12,699 nucleotides of DNA from DASRJX01 sp035649235 (GTDB taxonomy: Bacteria; Acidobacteriota; Polarisedimenticolia; Gp22-AA2). The stretch spans positions 1-12,699 of the forward strand of contig DASRJX010000274.1 in NCBI GenBank assembly GCA_035649235.1, read 5' to 3'. Shown piece by piece: positions 6,576-12,699 of this stretch. Position 1 is the first letter of the stretch; the number at the start of each line of letters is the position of its first letter. Below the pieces are notes generated by a model that saw nothing but the letters and a program-made list of their open reading frames with translations, was not told where the DNA came from and made no database searches. Both the position numbers and the translations under genes were made by a program.

Positions 6576-8122
6576 CTCCCCGCCGGGTCCCGGCGCTCTT
6601 CGCCATGGTCTGGTTCGGCTCGCTCGGCCTGGCCTTCGGAAACTGGACCGCTTCGGGGACGTTCCGCTACGTTGACCGCGAGTTCGACCAGAACGGCTTT
6701 ACCGGGGCGCAGCCTGCCGTGCCGATCCGGTTCGCCACCGTCGAGGTCCGGGACTTCAACGCGAAGGGAGGCAGCGCCCTTCTCGCCACCGGCGCCACGG
6801 ACGGCAACGGCAACTTCAGCATCGCCGTGTCGGACAACAAGACGCGCACCGTCTACGTGCGCGCCCTGACGACCTCGACGGCGACCGCCGGGCTCTACCT
6901 CAAGGTCCAGAACCGGGTCACTCCCAAGAACCCCTACGCCGTCGCCTCCGCCAACGTGCCGGGCCACCCTTCCTCGGTCAACGTGAACTTCGGCACGCTG
7001 AACGCAGCCATAGGAGCGGGCGGCGAGGCTTTCAACCTGTACGACACGGGCGTCCGCGCCATCGATTTCATCGCGGCGATCAACGGCGCCCGGCCGGGAT
7101 CGAGCAGCCTGCTGACCCTCGAGTGGCAGGCCGCCACCGGAGGCGGCGCGTCCAGCTACAACCCGTCGAACAGGACGATCAGCGTGGGGGACGTCTCGGG
7201 CTACAACGACACGGTCGTGGCCCACGAGAGCGGGCATTACGCGTTCCACCTCTACTCGGCGAACGACAGTCCGGGCGGCGCGCACCACCTTCTCGACTGC
7301 GCCCAGGATCTGCGCCTCGCCTACGAGGAGGGCCGGGCCACCTGGTTCGGCCAGGCGACACGCCGGTACCACAGCCTCCCCCGGCCCGATCTGTACGTCC
7401 GGACCACGGGCGCGCCGGGCCCCGGGAACCTCGACTTCTACTTCAACGTCGAGAGCGAAACCCCCTACTACTGCGACGGCGCCACCAGCGAGGTCGCCGT
7501 CTACACGGCCCTCTGGGACATCAACGACGCGGCGGGCACGGCCGACGGGACGCCCGGGGTGGACGACGACACCCTCTCCCGCCCGGACGGCGACAACTGG
7601 GACGTGGACAAGAACTACGTCAAAACCGCCGTCAACAAGAGCCTCGAGGACTTCTGGGACGGGTGGTTCGCGCGCGGCAAGGGCTTCAAGAGCGACATGA
7701 TCGCGGCGTTCCAGGGGACGAACGTCGAGTACTACGGCGACGCGGGAGAGCCGAACGACAGCGTCGCGACGGCCCTTCCCATCGCGGCCAACGGCACCAG
7801 CCACCGGACCTACTTCGCCGACCTGAATGCCGACGGCGTCGGGGAGCCGGACACCGACTTTTTCTCCTTCAGCGCCGCCGCCGGGACGACCTACACCATC
7901 GAAACGCTGAATCTGTGGGGCAAGGCGAACACCTCGCTCCAGCTCCTGGCGGCCGACGGCGTCACCGTCCTCGCCTCCAACGACAACCGGGCCACGGGAG
8001 ACGACTCGTCCCTCATCACCCACACCGCGGCTGCCAGCGGCACCCTCTACATCAGGTCCTTCCACGCCGCCGACCTGGGCACTTACGGCTCTTACGACCT
8101 GCGGCTGGCCAGCAACCCGTAG
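6572..8122 (+). CDS. Secreted zinc metalloprotease with C-terminal PPC domain, 516 aa
   Basis: Residues 1-23 are a signal peptide. Residues about 45-110 resemble a carboxypeptidase-regulatory-like beta domain (VEVRDFNAKG, ATDGNGNFSIAV). The catalytic region has HESGH (H218, E219, H222). A later YEEGRATWFG offers E253 as the third zinc ligand, 35 residues after the first His, in the E-G-x-A context of gluzincins. Residues about 392-516 are a bacterial pre-peptidase C-terminal (PPC) domain: it starts GEPNDSVATALPI, has DTDFFSFSAAAGTTYTIET, and ends TYGSYDLRLA. PPC domains are usual on secreted peptidases and are often removed after export. The start overlaps the preceding stop as ATGA. Substrate unknown. 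The assignment as a peptidase is firm on motifs, but the exact MEROPS family is not. Confidence 0.8.
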   Translation: MTPRRVPALFAMVWFGSLGLAFGNWTASGTFRYVDREFDQNGFTGAQPAVPIRFATVEVRDFNAKGGSALLATGATDGNGNFSIAVSDNKTRTVYVRALTTSTATAGLYLKVQNRVTPKNPYAVASANVPGHPSSVNVNFGTLNAAIGAGGEAFNLYDTGVRAIDFIAAINGARPGSSSLLTLEWQAATGGGASSYNPSNRTISVGDVSGYNDTVVAHESGHYAFHLYSANDSPGGAHHLLDCAQDLRLAYEEGRATWFGQATRRYHSLPRPDLYVRTTGAPGPGNLDFYFNVESETPYYCDGATSEVAVYTALWDINDAAGTADGTPGVDDDTLSRPDGDNWDVDKNYVKTAVNKSLEDFWDGWFARGKGFKSDMIAAFQGTNVEYYGDAGEPNDSVATALPIAANGTSHRTYFADLNADGVGEPDTDFFSFSAAAGTTYTIETLNLWGKANTSLQLLAADGVTVLASNDNRATGDDSSLITHTAAASGTLYIRSFHAADLGTYGSYDLRLASNP

Positions 8123-8144
8123 CGGCGCTTCCTCGCGGCCGCGG

Positions 8145-8167
8145 TGCGAGCGAATCAGACGCTCGCA
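8145..8167. terminator. Stem-loop between convergent protease and ftsX genes
   Basis: Eight bases TGCGAGCG (8145-8152) pair perfectly with CGCTCGCA (8160-8167) around a 7-base loop. The loop contains the stop codon of ftsX (8155-8157), so the structure overlaps the 3' end of that gene. It lies 23 bases after the stop of the plus-strand protease. It is placed as expected for a bidirectional terminator, but neither side has a T-tract. Confidence 0.4.
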
Positions 8168-9063
8168 GCGCGGTGCAGCGACACGGCGGCGGCCAGCAGG
8201 CCCAGGATCATGCCGGCGATGGCCAGGCCGGCGAGGCCGCCGACCGGCAAAAAAGCCCCGGCGACGAGGGCCATGAACGGGTTCTCGCGGAAGATCTCCG
8301 AGTTGATGAAGAGGCGCCAGGAGAGCGCCAGGCCGCCGGCGGCGAGGAGGCCGCCCAGAAGGCCCTGGGCCGCCGCCCCGATGAGGAACGGCCCGCGGAT
8401 GAAGGCGGCGGTGGCGCCGACGAGCTTCATGATCTCGATCTCCTCGCGCCGCGCCAGCACCGTGAGCCGCACGACGGTGCCGATGGTCACCATCACGGCC
8501 AGGAGCAGCAGGGTGCCGACGCCGTAGCCTCCGCCGCGCATGAGCGCGATGAGGCTCTTGAGCCGCTCGAACCAGTCGCGGTCGTAGCGGACTTCCTGGA
8601 CGCCGGGGGCGAGCCGGAAGCCGCGCGCCAGGTGCTCCGCGGCGTCGGCGTCGCGATAGGCCGGGCGCGGGATCACCTCGAAGGACGGCGGGAAGATCTC
8701 CCCGCCGATGGCCCCGGTGATCCCCTTGAGGCCGGGGAACTGGGTGTCGAAGCGTCGCCGCGCCTCGTCCGGCGTCACGTAGCGGACCTCCTTCACGGCG
8801 GGATCGGTCATGAGCGTCTCGCGCAGGGCGCGGATTTCCTCGGGCGAGGCGGACGCATCCAGGTAGATCTGCATCTGCAATTCCTGCCCGAGACCCCGCA
8901 CCAGCCGGCTCAGGTTGAAGGCGAAGAGCGCGAACAACCCGAAGACATAGAGCGACACGGCGATCGACAGGACCGCCAGCAGGGTCAGGGCCGGATGGCG
9001 CAGCAGCCCGTCGCGCGCCTCGCGCAGGCAGTGCCGAGTCGCCTGGAGGATGGGCGTCGTCAT
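8155..9063 (-). CDS. ftsX: Cell division ABC-type protein FtsX, 302 aa
   Basis: FtsX is the membrane half of the FtsEX complex. It transmits ATP hydrolysis by FtsE across the membrane to activate cell-wall hydrolases at the division site. The sequence has the family topology: a first membrane segment at about 25-49, an extracytoplasmic domain at about 57-165 (MQIYLDASASPEEI, then VKEVRYVTPDEA), and three further segments near 178-203, 226-250 and 266-296. The conserved cytoplasmic stretch REEIEIMKLVGAT is at 206-218. Its ATG overlaps the ftsE stop as ATGA, so the pair is translationally coupled. No EnvC- or PcsB-like hydrolase gene follows: the next gene is convergent. The partner must therefore be encoded elsewhere. 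Confidence 0.93.
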   Translation of the reverse strand: MTTPILQATRHCLREARDGLLRHPALTLLAVLSIAVSLYVFGLFALFAFNLSRLVRGLGQELQMQIYLDASASPEEIRALRETLMTDPAVKEVRYVTPDEARRRFDTQFPGLKGITGAIGGEIFPPSFEVIPRPAYRDADAAEHLARGFRLAPGVQEVRYDRDWFERLKSLIALMRGGGYGVGTLLLLAVMVTIGTVVRLTVLARREEIEIMKLVGATAAFIRGPFLIGAAAQGLLGGLLAAGGLALSWRLFINSEIFRENPFMALVAGAFLPVGGLAGLAIAGMILGLLAAAVSLHRAASV

Positions 9064-9725
9064 GCCGACCCCCCGGGCAGGAGCGTCCCCTGCTGCAGGG
9101 CCAGGACCCGGCGGGCCATCCGCCGGATCATCTCGCGATCGTGCGTCGCCACGATGACCGTCGTGCCGTGGGAGTTGATCTCCTTGATGACGTCGATGAT
9201 CTGCAGCGACAGGTCGGGGTCGAGGTTCCCCGTCGGCTCGTCGGCCAGCAGGATGAGCGGGCGGTTGACGAGGGCGCGGGCGATGGCGACCCGCTGCTGC
9301 TCGCCGCCCGAGATGTGCTCCGGGAAGCTGTGCATCCTGTGGTTGAGCGCCAACATCTCCAGGACGTGGTAGGTCCGCCGCCGCTGCTCCTTCGGGGACA
9401 GGCCGATGACCTGCGTCGCGTAGGCGACGTTCTCGAACACCGTCTTGCGTGGCAGCAGCTTGAAGTCCTGGAAGACGACGCCCATCTGGCGTCGCAGGTA
9501 CGGCACGCGCGACGGCGGCAGCGTCGCCACGTTCTCGTTGTTGACGACGATCTGTCCCGAGGTCGGCACCTCGTCGCGGAACAGCAACCTCAAGAGCGTC
9601 GTCTTGCCCGCCCCGCTCGCGCCGGTCAAGAAGACGAACTCCCCCTTCTCGACCTGCAGGCTGATGTCCGAGAGCGCCGGTGCTCCGGGGCCGTAGCGGC
9701 GCGTGACGTGGAACAGCTGGATCAA
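9060..9725 (-). CDS. ftsE: Cell division ATP-binding protein FtsE, 221 aa
   Basis: FtsE is the cytoplasmic ATPase of FtsEX. All ABC motifs are present: Walker A GASGAGKTT (35-43), Q-loop Q86 in VFQDF, signature ISGGEQQR (138-145), Walker B LILLADEP (157-164) and H-loop H195 in ATHD. I place the start at a TTG (9725-9723), because it gives the usual MIQLFHVTRRYG beginning and normal family length. The frame stays open upstream, but only as a shadow of gatB. The TTG overlaps the gatB stop codon as TTGA, so translation is probably coupled. An AAGGAA lies about 11 bases before it. No separate promoter is visible, so transcription with gatB is inferred. Confidence 0.93.
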   Translation of the reverse strand: MIQLFHVTRRYGPGAPALSDISLQVEKGEFVFLTGASGAGKTTLLRLLFRDEVPTSGQIVVNNENVATLPPSRVPYLRRQMGVVFQDFKLLPRKTVFENVAYATQVIGLSPKEQRRRTYHVLEMLALNHRMHSFPEHISGGEQQRVAIARALVNRPLILLADEPTGNLDPDLSLQIIDVIKEINSHGTTVIVATHDREMIRRMARRVLALQQGTLLPGGSA

Positions 9726-11161
9726 CTCTCGAGCCGTTCCTTGAGGAGCCGGTTGACGAGGGCGGGATCGGCCTGGCCGCCGGTCTCTTTCAGGACCTGA
9801 CCGACGAAGAAGCCCAGCAGCCCCGTCTTCCCGGCGCGGTAGGCCGCCACCTTGTCGGCGCTCCGGGCGACGACGGCGTCGATCGCGGCGCGGATCGGCC
9901 CAACGTCCGTGACCTGGGTGAGCCCGCGCTCGCGCACGAGATCGCCCGGGTCCCCCCCAGAGAAGTAAATCTCCTCGAACAGCTCCTTGGCGACCTTGCC
10001 GGAGATGGTCCGACCGTCGACCAATCGGATGAGCGAGGCCAGGCGCTCCGGCGCAAGCGGCACCGACTCGATGGCGCCCTTGCTCTCGCGCACCTTGCGC
10101 AGCACCTCGGTCAGGACCCAGTTCGCGGCGGCCCGCGCGTTGCCGGAGGCGGCCGCCACCGCCTCGTAGTAGTCCGCGAGCGGCCGCTCCGTGGTCAGGA
10201 CCTGGGCGTCCTGGGCCTTGAGGCCGTGATCGCGCTCGAAGCGCGCCCGGCGCGCCGCCGGCAGCTCCGGGAGCGCCCTCCGCACCTCCTCGATCCACTC
10301 CGGAGAGACGTGCAGCGGCGGCAGATCCGGCTCCGGGAAGTAGCGGTAGTCGTGCGCCTCCTCCTTGGATCTCATCGGGACGGTCCGGTCCTGTTTGGGG
10401 TCGTACAGCCGCGTCTCCTGCACCACCCGGCCGCCGCCCTTCAGGATCTCCTCCTGCCGGTGGATCTCGTGGTCGAGCGCGTGCTGGACGAACTTGAAGG
10501 AGTTGAGGTTCTTCAGCTCCGCCTTGGTGCCGAGCTCGGCCCTCCCCTCGGGGCGCAGCGAGACGTTGGCGTCGCAGCGCAGGGAACCCTCCTCCATGTT
10601 GCCGTCCGTGATGCCGATCCAGACCAGGAGATCGCGCAGCGTGGAGAAGTAGGCGTGCGCCTCCTCCGGCGAGCGCAGGTCGGGCTCCGACACGATCTCG
10701 ATGAGCGGCACGCCGGAGCGGTTGTAGTCGACGTAGGAGCGCGACGAGGAGTCGGGAAACCCCTCGTGCAGGAGCTTGCCGGCGTCCTCCTCCATGTGGA
10801 TGCGCGTCAGGCCGACGCGCTTCGTCGTGCCTCCGACCGAGAGGTCCAGGTGCCCGCCGGTCATCGTCGGCTGGTCGTACATCGAGATCTGGTACCCCTT
10901 CGGCAGGTCGGGGTAGAAATAGTTCTTGCGCGCGAACACCGACTGAGGACGGATGTCGCAGTCGAGCGCCAGCCCGGCCCGCAGCGCGTACTCGACGGCG
11001 CGGCGGTTGAGAACAGGGAGGACGCCCGGCATGCCGATGCAGACCGGGCAGACGTGCGTGTTCGGCGGCGCGCCGAAGCGGCTCGAACAGCCGCAGAAGA
11101 TCTTCGTGTCGGTGAGGAGCTGGCAGTGGACTTCGAGGCCGATGACCGCTTCGTATCGCAT
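9722..11161 (-). CDS. gatB: Aspartyl/glutamyl-tRNA amidotransferase subunit B, 479 aa
   Basis: GatB is the tRNA-binding kinase-like subunit of GatCAB. That complex activates misacylated Glu-tRNA(Gln) or Asp-tRNA(Asn) and converts it to the amide. The start MRYEAVIGLEVHCQL is the standard one. Four zinc-binding cysteines are seen at C23, C25, C38 and C41 (FCGCSS and CPVC). The conserved ARKNYFYPDLPKGYQISMYD, RIHMEEDAGK and SLRCDANVSLRP stretches follow. The C-terminal YqeY-like domain (GatB/YqeY) runs to the end. Length is normal. gatA and gatC are not next to it. It heads a tight gatB-ftsE-ftsX cluster, with a TTGA overlap to ftsE. No Shine-Dalgarno sequence precedes the ATG, and the promoter lies only 12 bases away. 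Confidence 0.96.
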   Translation of the reverse strand: MRYEAVIGLEVHCQLLTDTKIFCGCSSRFGAPPNTHVCPVCIGMPGVLPVLNRRAVEYALRAGLALDCDIRPQSVFARKNYFYPDLPKGYQISMYDQPTMTGGHLDLSVGGTTKRVGLTRIHMEEDAGKLLHEGFPDSSSRSYVDYNRSGVPLIEIVSEPDLRSPEEAHAYFSTLRDLLVWIGITDGNMEEGSLRCDANVSLRPEGRAELGTKAELKNLNSFKFVQHALDHEIHRQEEILKGGGRVVQETRLYDPKQDRTVPMRSKEEAHDYRYFPEPDLPPLHVSPEWIEEVRRALPELPAARRARFERDHGLKAQDAQVLTTERPLADYYEAVAAASGNARAAANWVLTEVLRKVRESKGAIESVPLAPERLASLIRLVDGRTISGKVAKELFEEIYFSGGDPGDLVRERGLTQVTDVGPIRAAIDAVVARSADKVAAYRAGKTGLLGFFVGQVLKETGGQADPALVNRLLKERLES

Positions 11162-11173
11162 CGGAGGCGGCGG

Positions 11174-11182
11174 ATTATAGCA
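11174..11182 (-). promoter_or_regulatory. Extended -10 promoter of gatB-ftsEX
   Basis: Read on the minus strand, the sequence TGCTATAAT is a perfect -10 box with the TGn extension, 12 bases before the gatB ATG. No good -35 is seen at 16-18 bases, which fits an extended -10 promoter. Transcription would begin near 11167, leaving a leader of only about six bases. Confidence 0.6.
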
Positions 11183-11189
11183 TCGGGCC

Positions 11190-11218
11190 TTGCGATTTCC
11201 CGGACAGGACCCTAGAGT
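11190..11218 (+). promoter_or_regulatory. Putative sigma70-type promoter of gpsA
   Basis: TTGCGA (11190-11195) and TAGAGT (11213-11218) are 17 bases apart, each matching four of six consensus positions. The predicted start near 11225 leaves a leader of about 37 bases that carries the gpsA ribosome binding site. It lies back to back with the gatB promoter. Confidence 0.4.
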
Positions 11219-11249
11219 ACGCAGGCGCGGAGACGGCAGTGACGGACGC

Positions 11250-11255
11250 GGAGAG
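11250..11255 (+). promoter_or_regulatory. Ribosome binding site favouring the gpsA GTG start
   Basis: GGAGAG lies 6 bases before the GTG at 11262 but 15 bases before the ATG at 11271. The GTG start adds only three residues to the conserved MRIAILGAGNLG beginning. Both starts remain possible. Confidence 0.5.
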
Positions 11256-11261
11256 TGCTTC

Positions 11262-12320
11262 GTGAGCGGCATGCGCATCGCGATCCTAGGGGCGGGCAAC
11301 CTGGGGACGGCGCTCGGCGTCCTCCTGAGCGGCGGCGTGCCCGGCATCCGCGCCGGGCGCCATCGCGACGTGGTCCTGTGGACCATCGAGGCGGACGTCG
11401 CGAAGGAAATCCTCGACTCCCGACACAACTCGAAGTACCTCCCGGGCGTCGCCCTGCCGCGCGGGCTGCACGTGACGCTCGACCTCGAGGAGGCGCTGCG
11501 GGGCGCCGAGGTCGTCGTCTACGCCCTGCCGTCGAAGGTCGTGCGCGAGGTGGCGCGCCGCGCGGCGCCGGTCCTGGCTGCGGCGCGCGCGTCGGCGTCC
11601 GGAGCTTCCCCCGCGGCGCCGCCCGCCGCGGCGCCCGCGCTCGTCAGCGCCTCGAAGGGTCTCGAGGCCGGGACCGGCTTGCGCATGAGCGAGGTGGTCG
11701 CCGCCGAGCGGCCCGCCGGTCTCGACGCCCCGGTCCTCGTCATGGCCGGCCCGTCCATCGCGCACGAGATGGCGCGCGGCACGCCGACCGCCGTCTGCCT
11801 GGCCCATCCGGACACGCGCGTGGCGCGCGCCGTGCGCCGGCAGATCCAGACCCCCGTCCTGCGCTTCCGGATCAGCAGCGACGTCGTCGGCGTGGAGCTC
11901 GGGGGCGTGCTGAAGAACGCCTACGCCCTGCTGTTCGGCCTGTGCGATGGGCTCGGCCTCGGCCTCAACACGAAGGCGGCGCTCCTGCCGCCGGCGCTCC
12001 AGGAGATGTCCCGGCTCGGCACGGCGCTCGGAGGGCGGCGCTCCACGTTCCAGGGGCTCGCCGGCCTCGGCGATCTGGTCGGCACCGGCCTCAGCGACTT
12101 CAGCCGCAACCGGCGGATGGGCGAGGAGATGGCCCGCCGCCGGCCGCCGGATCAGGTCCTCACCGGGTTCCCGGGCGTCGTCGAGGGCCTCGGCAGCGTC
12201 AGCACGGCCCGCGATCTGGCGCGCCAGCGCGGGCTCCGCCTGCCGATCCTGGAGGGGCTCGCCTCGGTCGCGGCCGGCGAGGGGGATCCCCTCGCCACCA
12301 TCCAGCGACTCGTAGGATAA
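11262..12320 (+). CDS. gpsA: NAD(P)-dependent glycerol-3-phosphate dehydrogenase, 352 aa
   Basis: GpsA reduces dihydroxyacetone phosphate to sn-glycerol 3-phosphate, the backbone for phospholipids, in the cytoplasm. Seen in the sequence are the Rossmann motif GAGNLGTA (10-17), SASKGLE with K132, GPSIAHEMARGTPTAV, GVLKNAYAL with K218, GLGLNTKAAL, and GLGDLVGTGLSDFSRNRRMG. The last keeps the catalytic-site Asp (D271), Thr (T275) and Arg-Asn (R282-N283) residues known from the family. The common TC.S version is altered to TGLS here. An Ala/Pro-rich insert of roughly 15-18 residues (within 101-126) sits before the SASKGLE strand and is unusual, but it lies on a surface loop. gpsA is divergent from gatB and probably transcribed alone or with the following gene. 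Confidence 0.94.
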   Translation: MSGMRIAILGAGNLGTALGVLLSGGVPGIRAGRHRDVVLWTIEADVAKEILDSRHNSKYLPGVALPRGLHVTLDLEEALRGAEVVVYALPSKVVREVARRAAPVLAAARASASGASPAAPPAAAPALVSASKGLEAGTGLRMSEVVAAERPAGLDAPVLVMAGPSIAHEMARGTPTAVCLAHPDTRVARAVRRQIQTPVLRFRISSDVVGVELGGVLKNAYALLFGLCDGLGLGLNTKAALLPPALQEMSRLGTALGGRRSTFQGLAGLGDLVGTGLSDFSRNRRMGEEMARRRPPDQVLTGFPGVVEGLGSVSTARDLARQRGLRLPILEGLASVAAGEGDPLATIQRLVG

Positions 12321-12322
12321 TT

Positions 12323-12345
12323 GCCCCCTCCGCCAAAAAGGGGGC
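12323..12345 (+). terminator. G/C stem-loop after gpsA that overlaps the next ribosome binding site
   Basis: GCCCCC (12323-12328) pairs with GGGGGC (12340-12345) around an 11-base loop ending in five A. It starts 3 bases after the gpsA stop codon. It lacks a following U-tract. The right arm is also the only purine-rich sequence before the ATG at 12351, so the hairpin could hide the ribosome binding site rather than, or as well as, ending transcription. Confidence 0.4.
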
Positions 12346-12350
12346 TGTCA

Positions 12351-12699
12351 ATGCTTCGAAGCCGTCGCGGCATTCTCCCGATCGTCAGTTTGCTCTTCGT
12401 CGTTGCCGCTATTAGGACCGCTTCCGGACAGGAGGCAGCGTCCCCGCCCACGTTCACCCCCCCGCCGATCACGACACAGGAGGAGATGGCGCTCGTCTTC
12501 GATGAGTTCTTCACCGTCGGCCTCGATCTCGAACGCCCGCTCGCCGTCCACGATCTCAAGATCAAGAGGGACACGTTCGAACTGACGCTTGGCGAGGGCC
12601 TCGTGTACCTGGCCAAGCCGATCCACGGGCAGGTGACGGGAGCCTATTTCACCGGCAGGGGTAGGATGAAGCTCTCCATCCCGAACGCCCTGGACCGCA
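12351..12699 (+). CDS. Exported protein resembling the N-terminus of M1-family aminopeptidases (3' partial)
   Basis: The window ends inside this gene after 116 codons. The start is preceded by AAGGGGG with about 6 bases spacing. Residues 1-26 form a signal peptide ending in ASG. After a Pro/Thr-rich stretch, residues 64-103 show the strand series LAVHDLKIKRDTFELTLGEG, VYLAKPI and GQVTGAYFTGRGRM. This resembles the N-terminal beta domain of the large secreted M1-type aminopeptidases common in Acidobacteriota, in which a 'G..Y...P..G.V.GA.F.G.G' pattern recurs. The HExxH catalytic motif would lie beyond the edge, so peptidase function is inferred, not seen. It is on the same strand as gpsA, 30 bases after its stop. 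Confidence 0.6.
   Translation, partial: MLRSRRGILPIVSLLFVVAAIRTASGQEAASPPTFTPPPITTQEEMALVFDEFFTVGLDLERPLAVHDLKIKRDTFELTLGEGLVYLAKPIHGQVTGAYFTGRGRMKLSIPNALDR

Noticed and set aside
5849..8065. Long open frame on the minus strand (738 codons) antisense to the secreted protease
   Set aside because: It is a GC-rich shadow of the coding frames opposite. It is rich in Arg/Gly/Val with no recognisable domain, while the plus strand encodes signal peptides, a zinc motif and a PPC domain.
7123..9372. Long plus-strand open frame (749 codons) crossing the protease end and ftsX/ftsE
   Set aside because: It spans two convergent real genes in wrong frames and is full of Arg/Gly/Gln low-complexity sequence.
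9726..10298. N-terminally extended FtsE of about 412 residues
   Set aside because: The extra 191 residues are an out-of-frame reading of gatB with Arg/Gly-rich composition. FtsE has its normal length from the TTG at 9725.

Overview
This is a GC-rich bacterial window from a double-membrane organism, most likely an Acidobacteriota member. That assignment rests on three things: the VWFA-related protein type at the left edge, several secreted proteins with Sec signal peptides, and a protein ending in an Omp85/BamA-like outer-membrane barrel with a terminal Phe. No rRNA or other phylogenetic marker is present, so the phylum is an inference. I found no tRNA, CRISPR, insertion sequence or phage gene. 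The window is densely coded, and the longest gene-free stretches are about 220 bases (1499-1717 and 5813-6035).

Layout. (1) 3-1238, plus strand: the C-terminal part of a secreted Ig-like plus VWFA-related protein, cut by the left edge. (2) 1277-1498, minus strand: a small four-cysteine protein with its own promoter and a strong hairpin in its leader, divergent from the next unit. (3) 1630-5812, plus strand: a well-defined promoter followed by three tightly packed exported-protein genes. These encode a two-TPR protein, a TolB-N/CsgG-like periplasmic protein, and a 1008-residue fusion of a gluzincin (peptidase MA) domain, a PD40 beta-propeller and an Omp85-like barrel. (4) 5911-8122, plus strand: a second promoter followed by a small exported protein and a secreted HExxH protease with a PPC domain, joined by an ATGA overlap. 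(5) 11182-8155, minus strand: gatB-ftsE-ftsX, all overlapping by four bases, with an extended -10 promoter immediately before gatB. (6) 11190-12320, plus strand: gpsA, divergent from gatB with its own promoter. (7) 12351 to the right edge: the start of an exported protein resembling the N-terminal domain of acidobacterial M1-type aminopeptidases.

The housekeeping right half covers tRNA-Gln/Asn amidation, divisome-linked ABC function and glycerol-3-phosphate synthesis. The left half is an envelope and secretion region with two or three zinc-metallopeptidase-type genes. The most unusual element is the three-gene 1718-5812 operon. Its last product combines, in one chain, a protease, a propeller and an outer-membrane barrel, with the protease and propeller in the place where POTRA domains would normally sit. 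Its first two products are short periplasmic proteins with TPR and TolB-N-like character. This looks like a self-contained outer-membrane module of unknown substrate.
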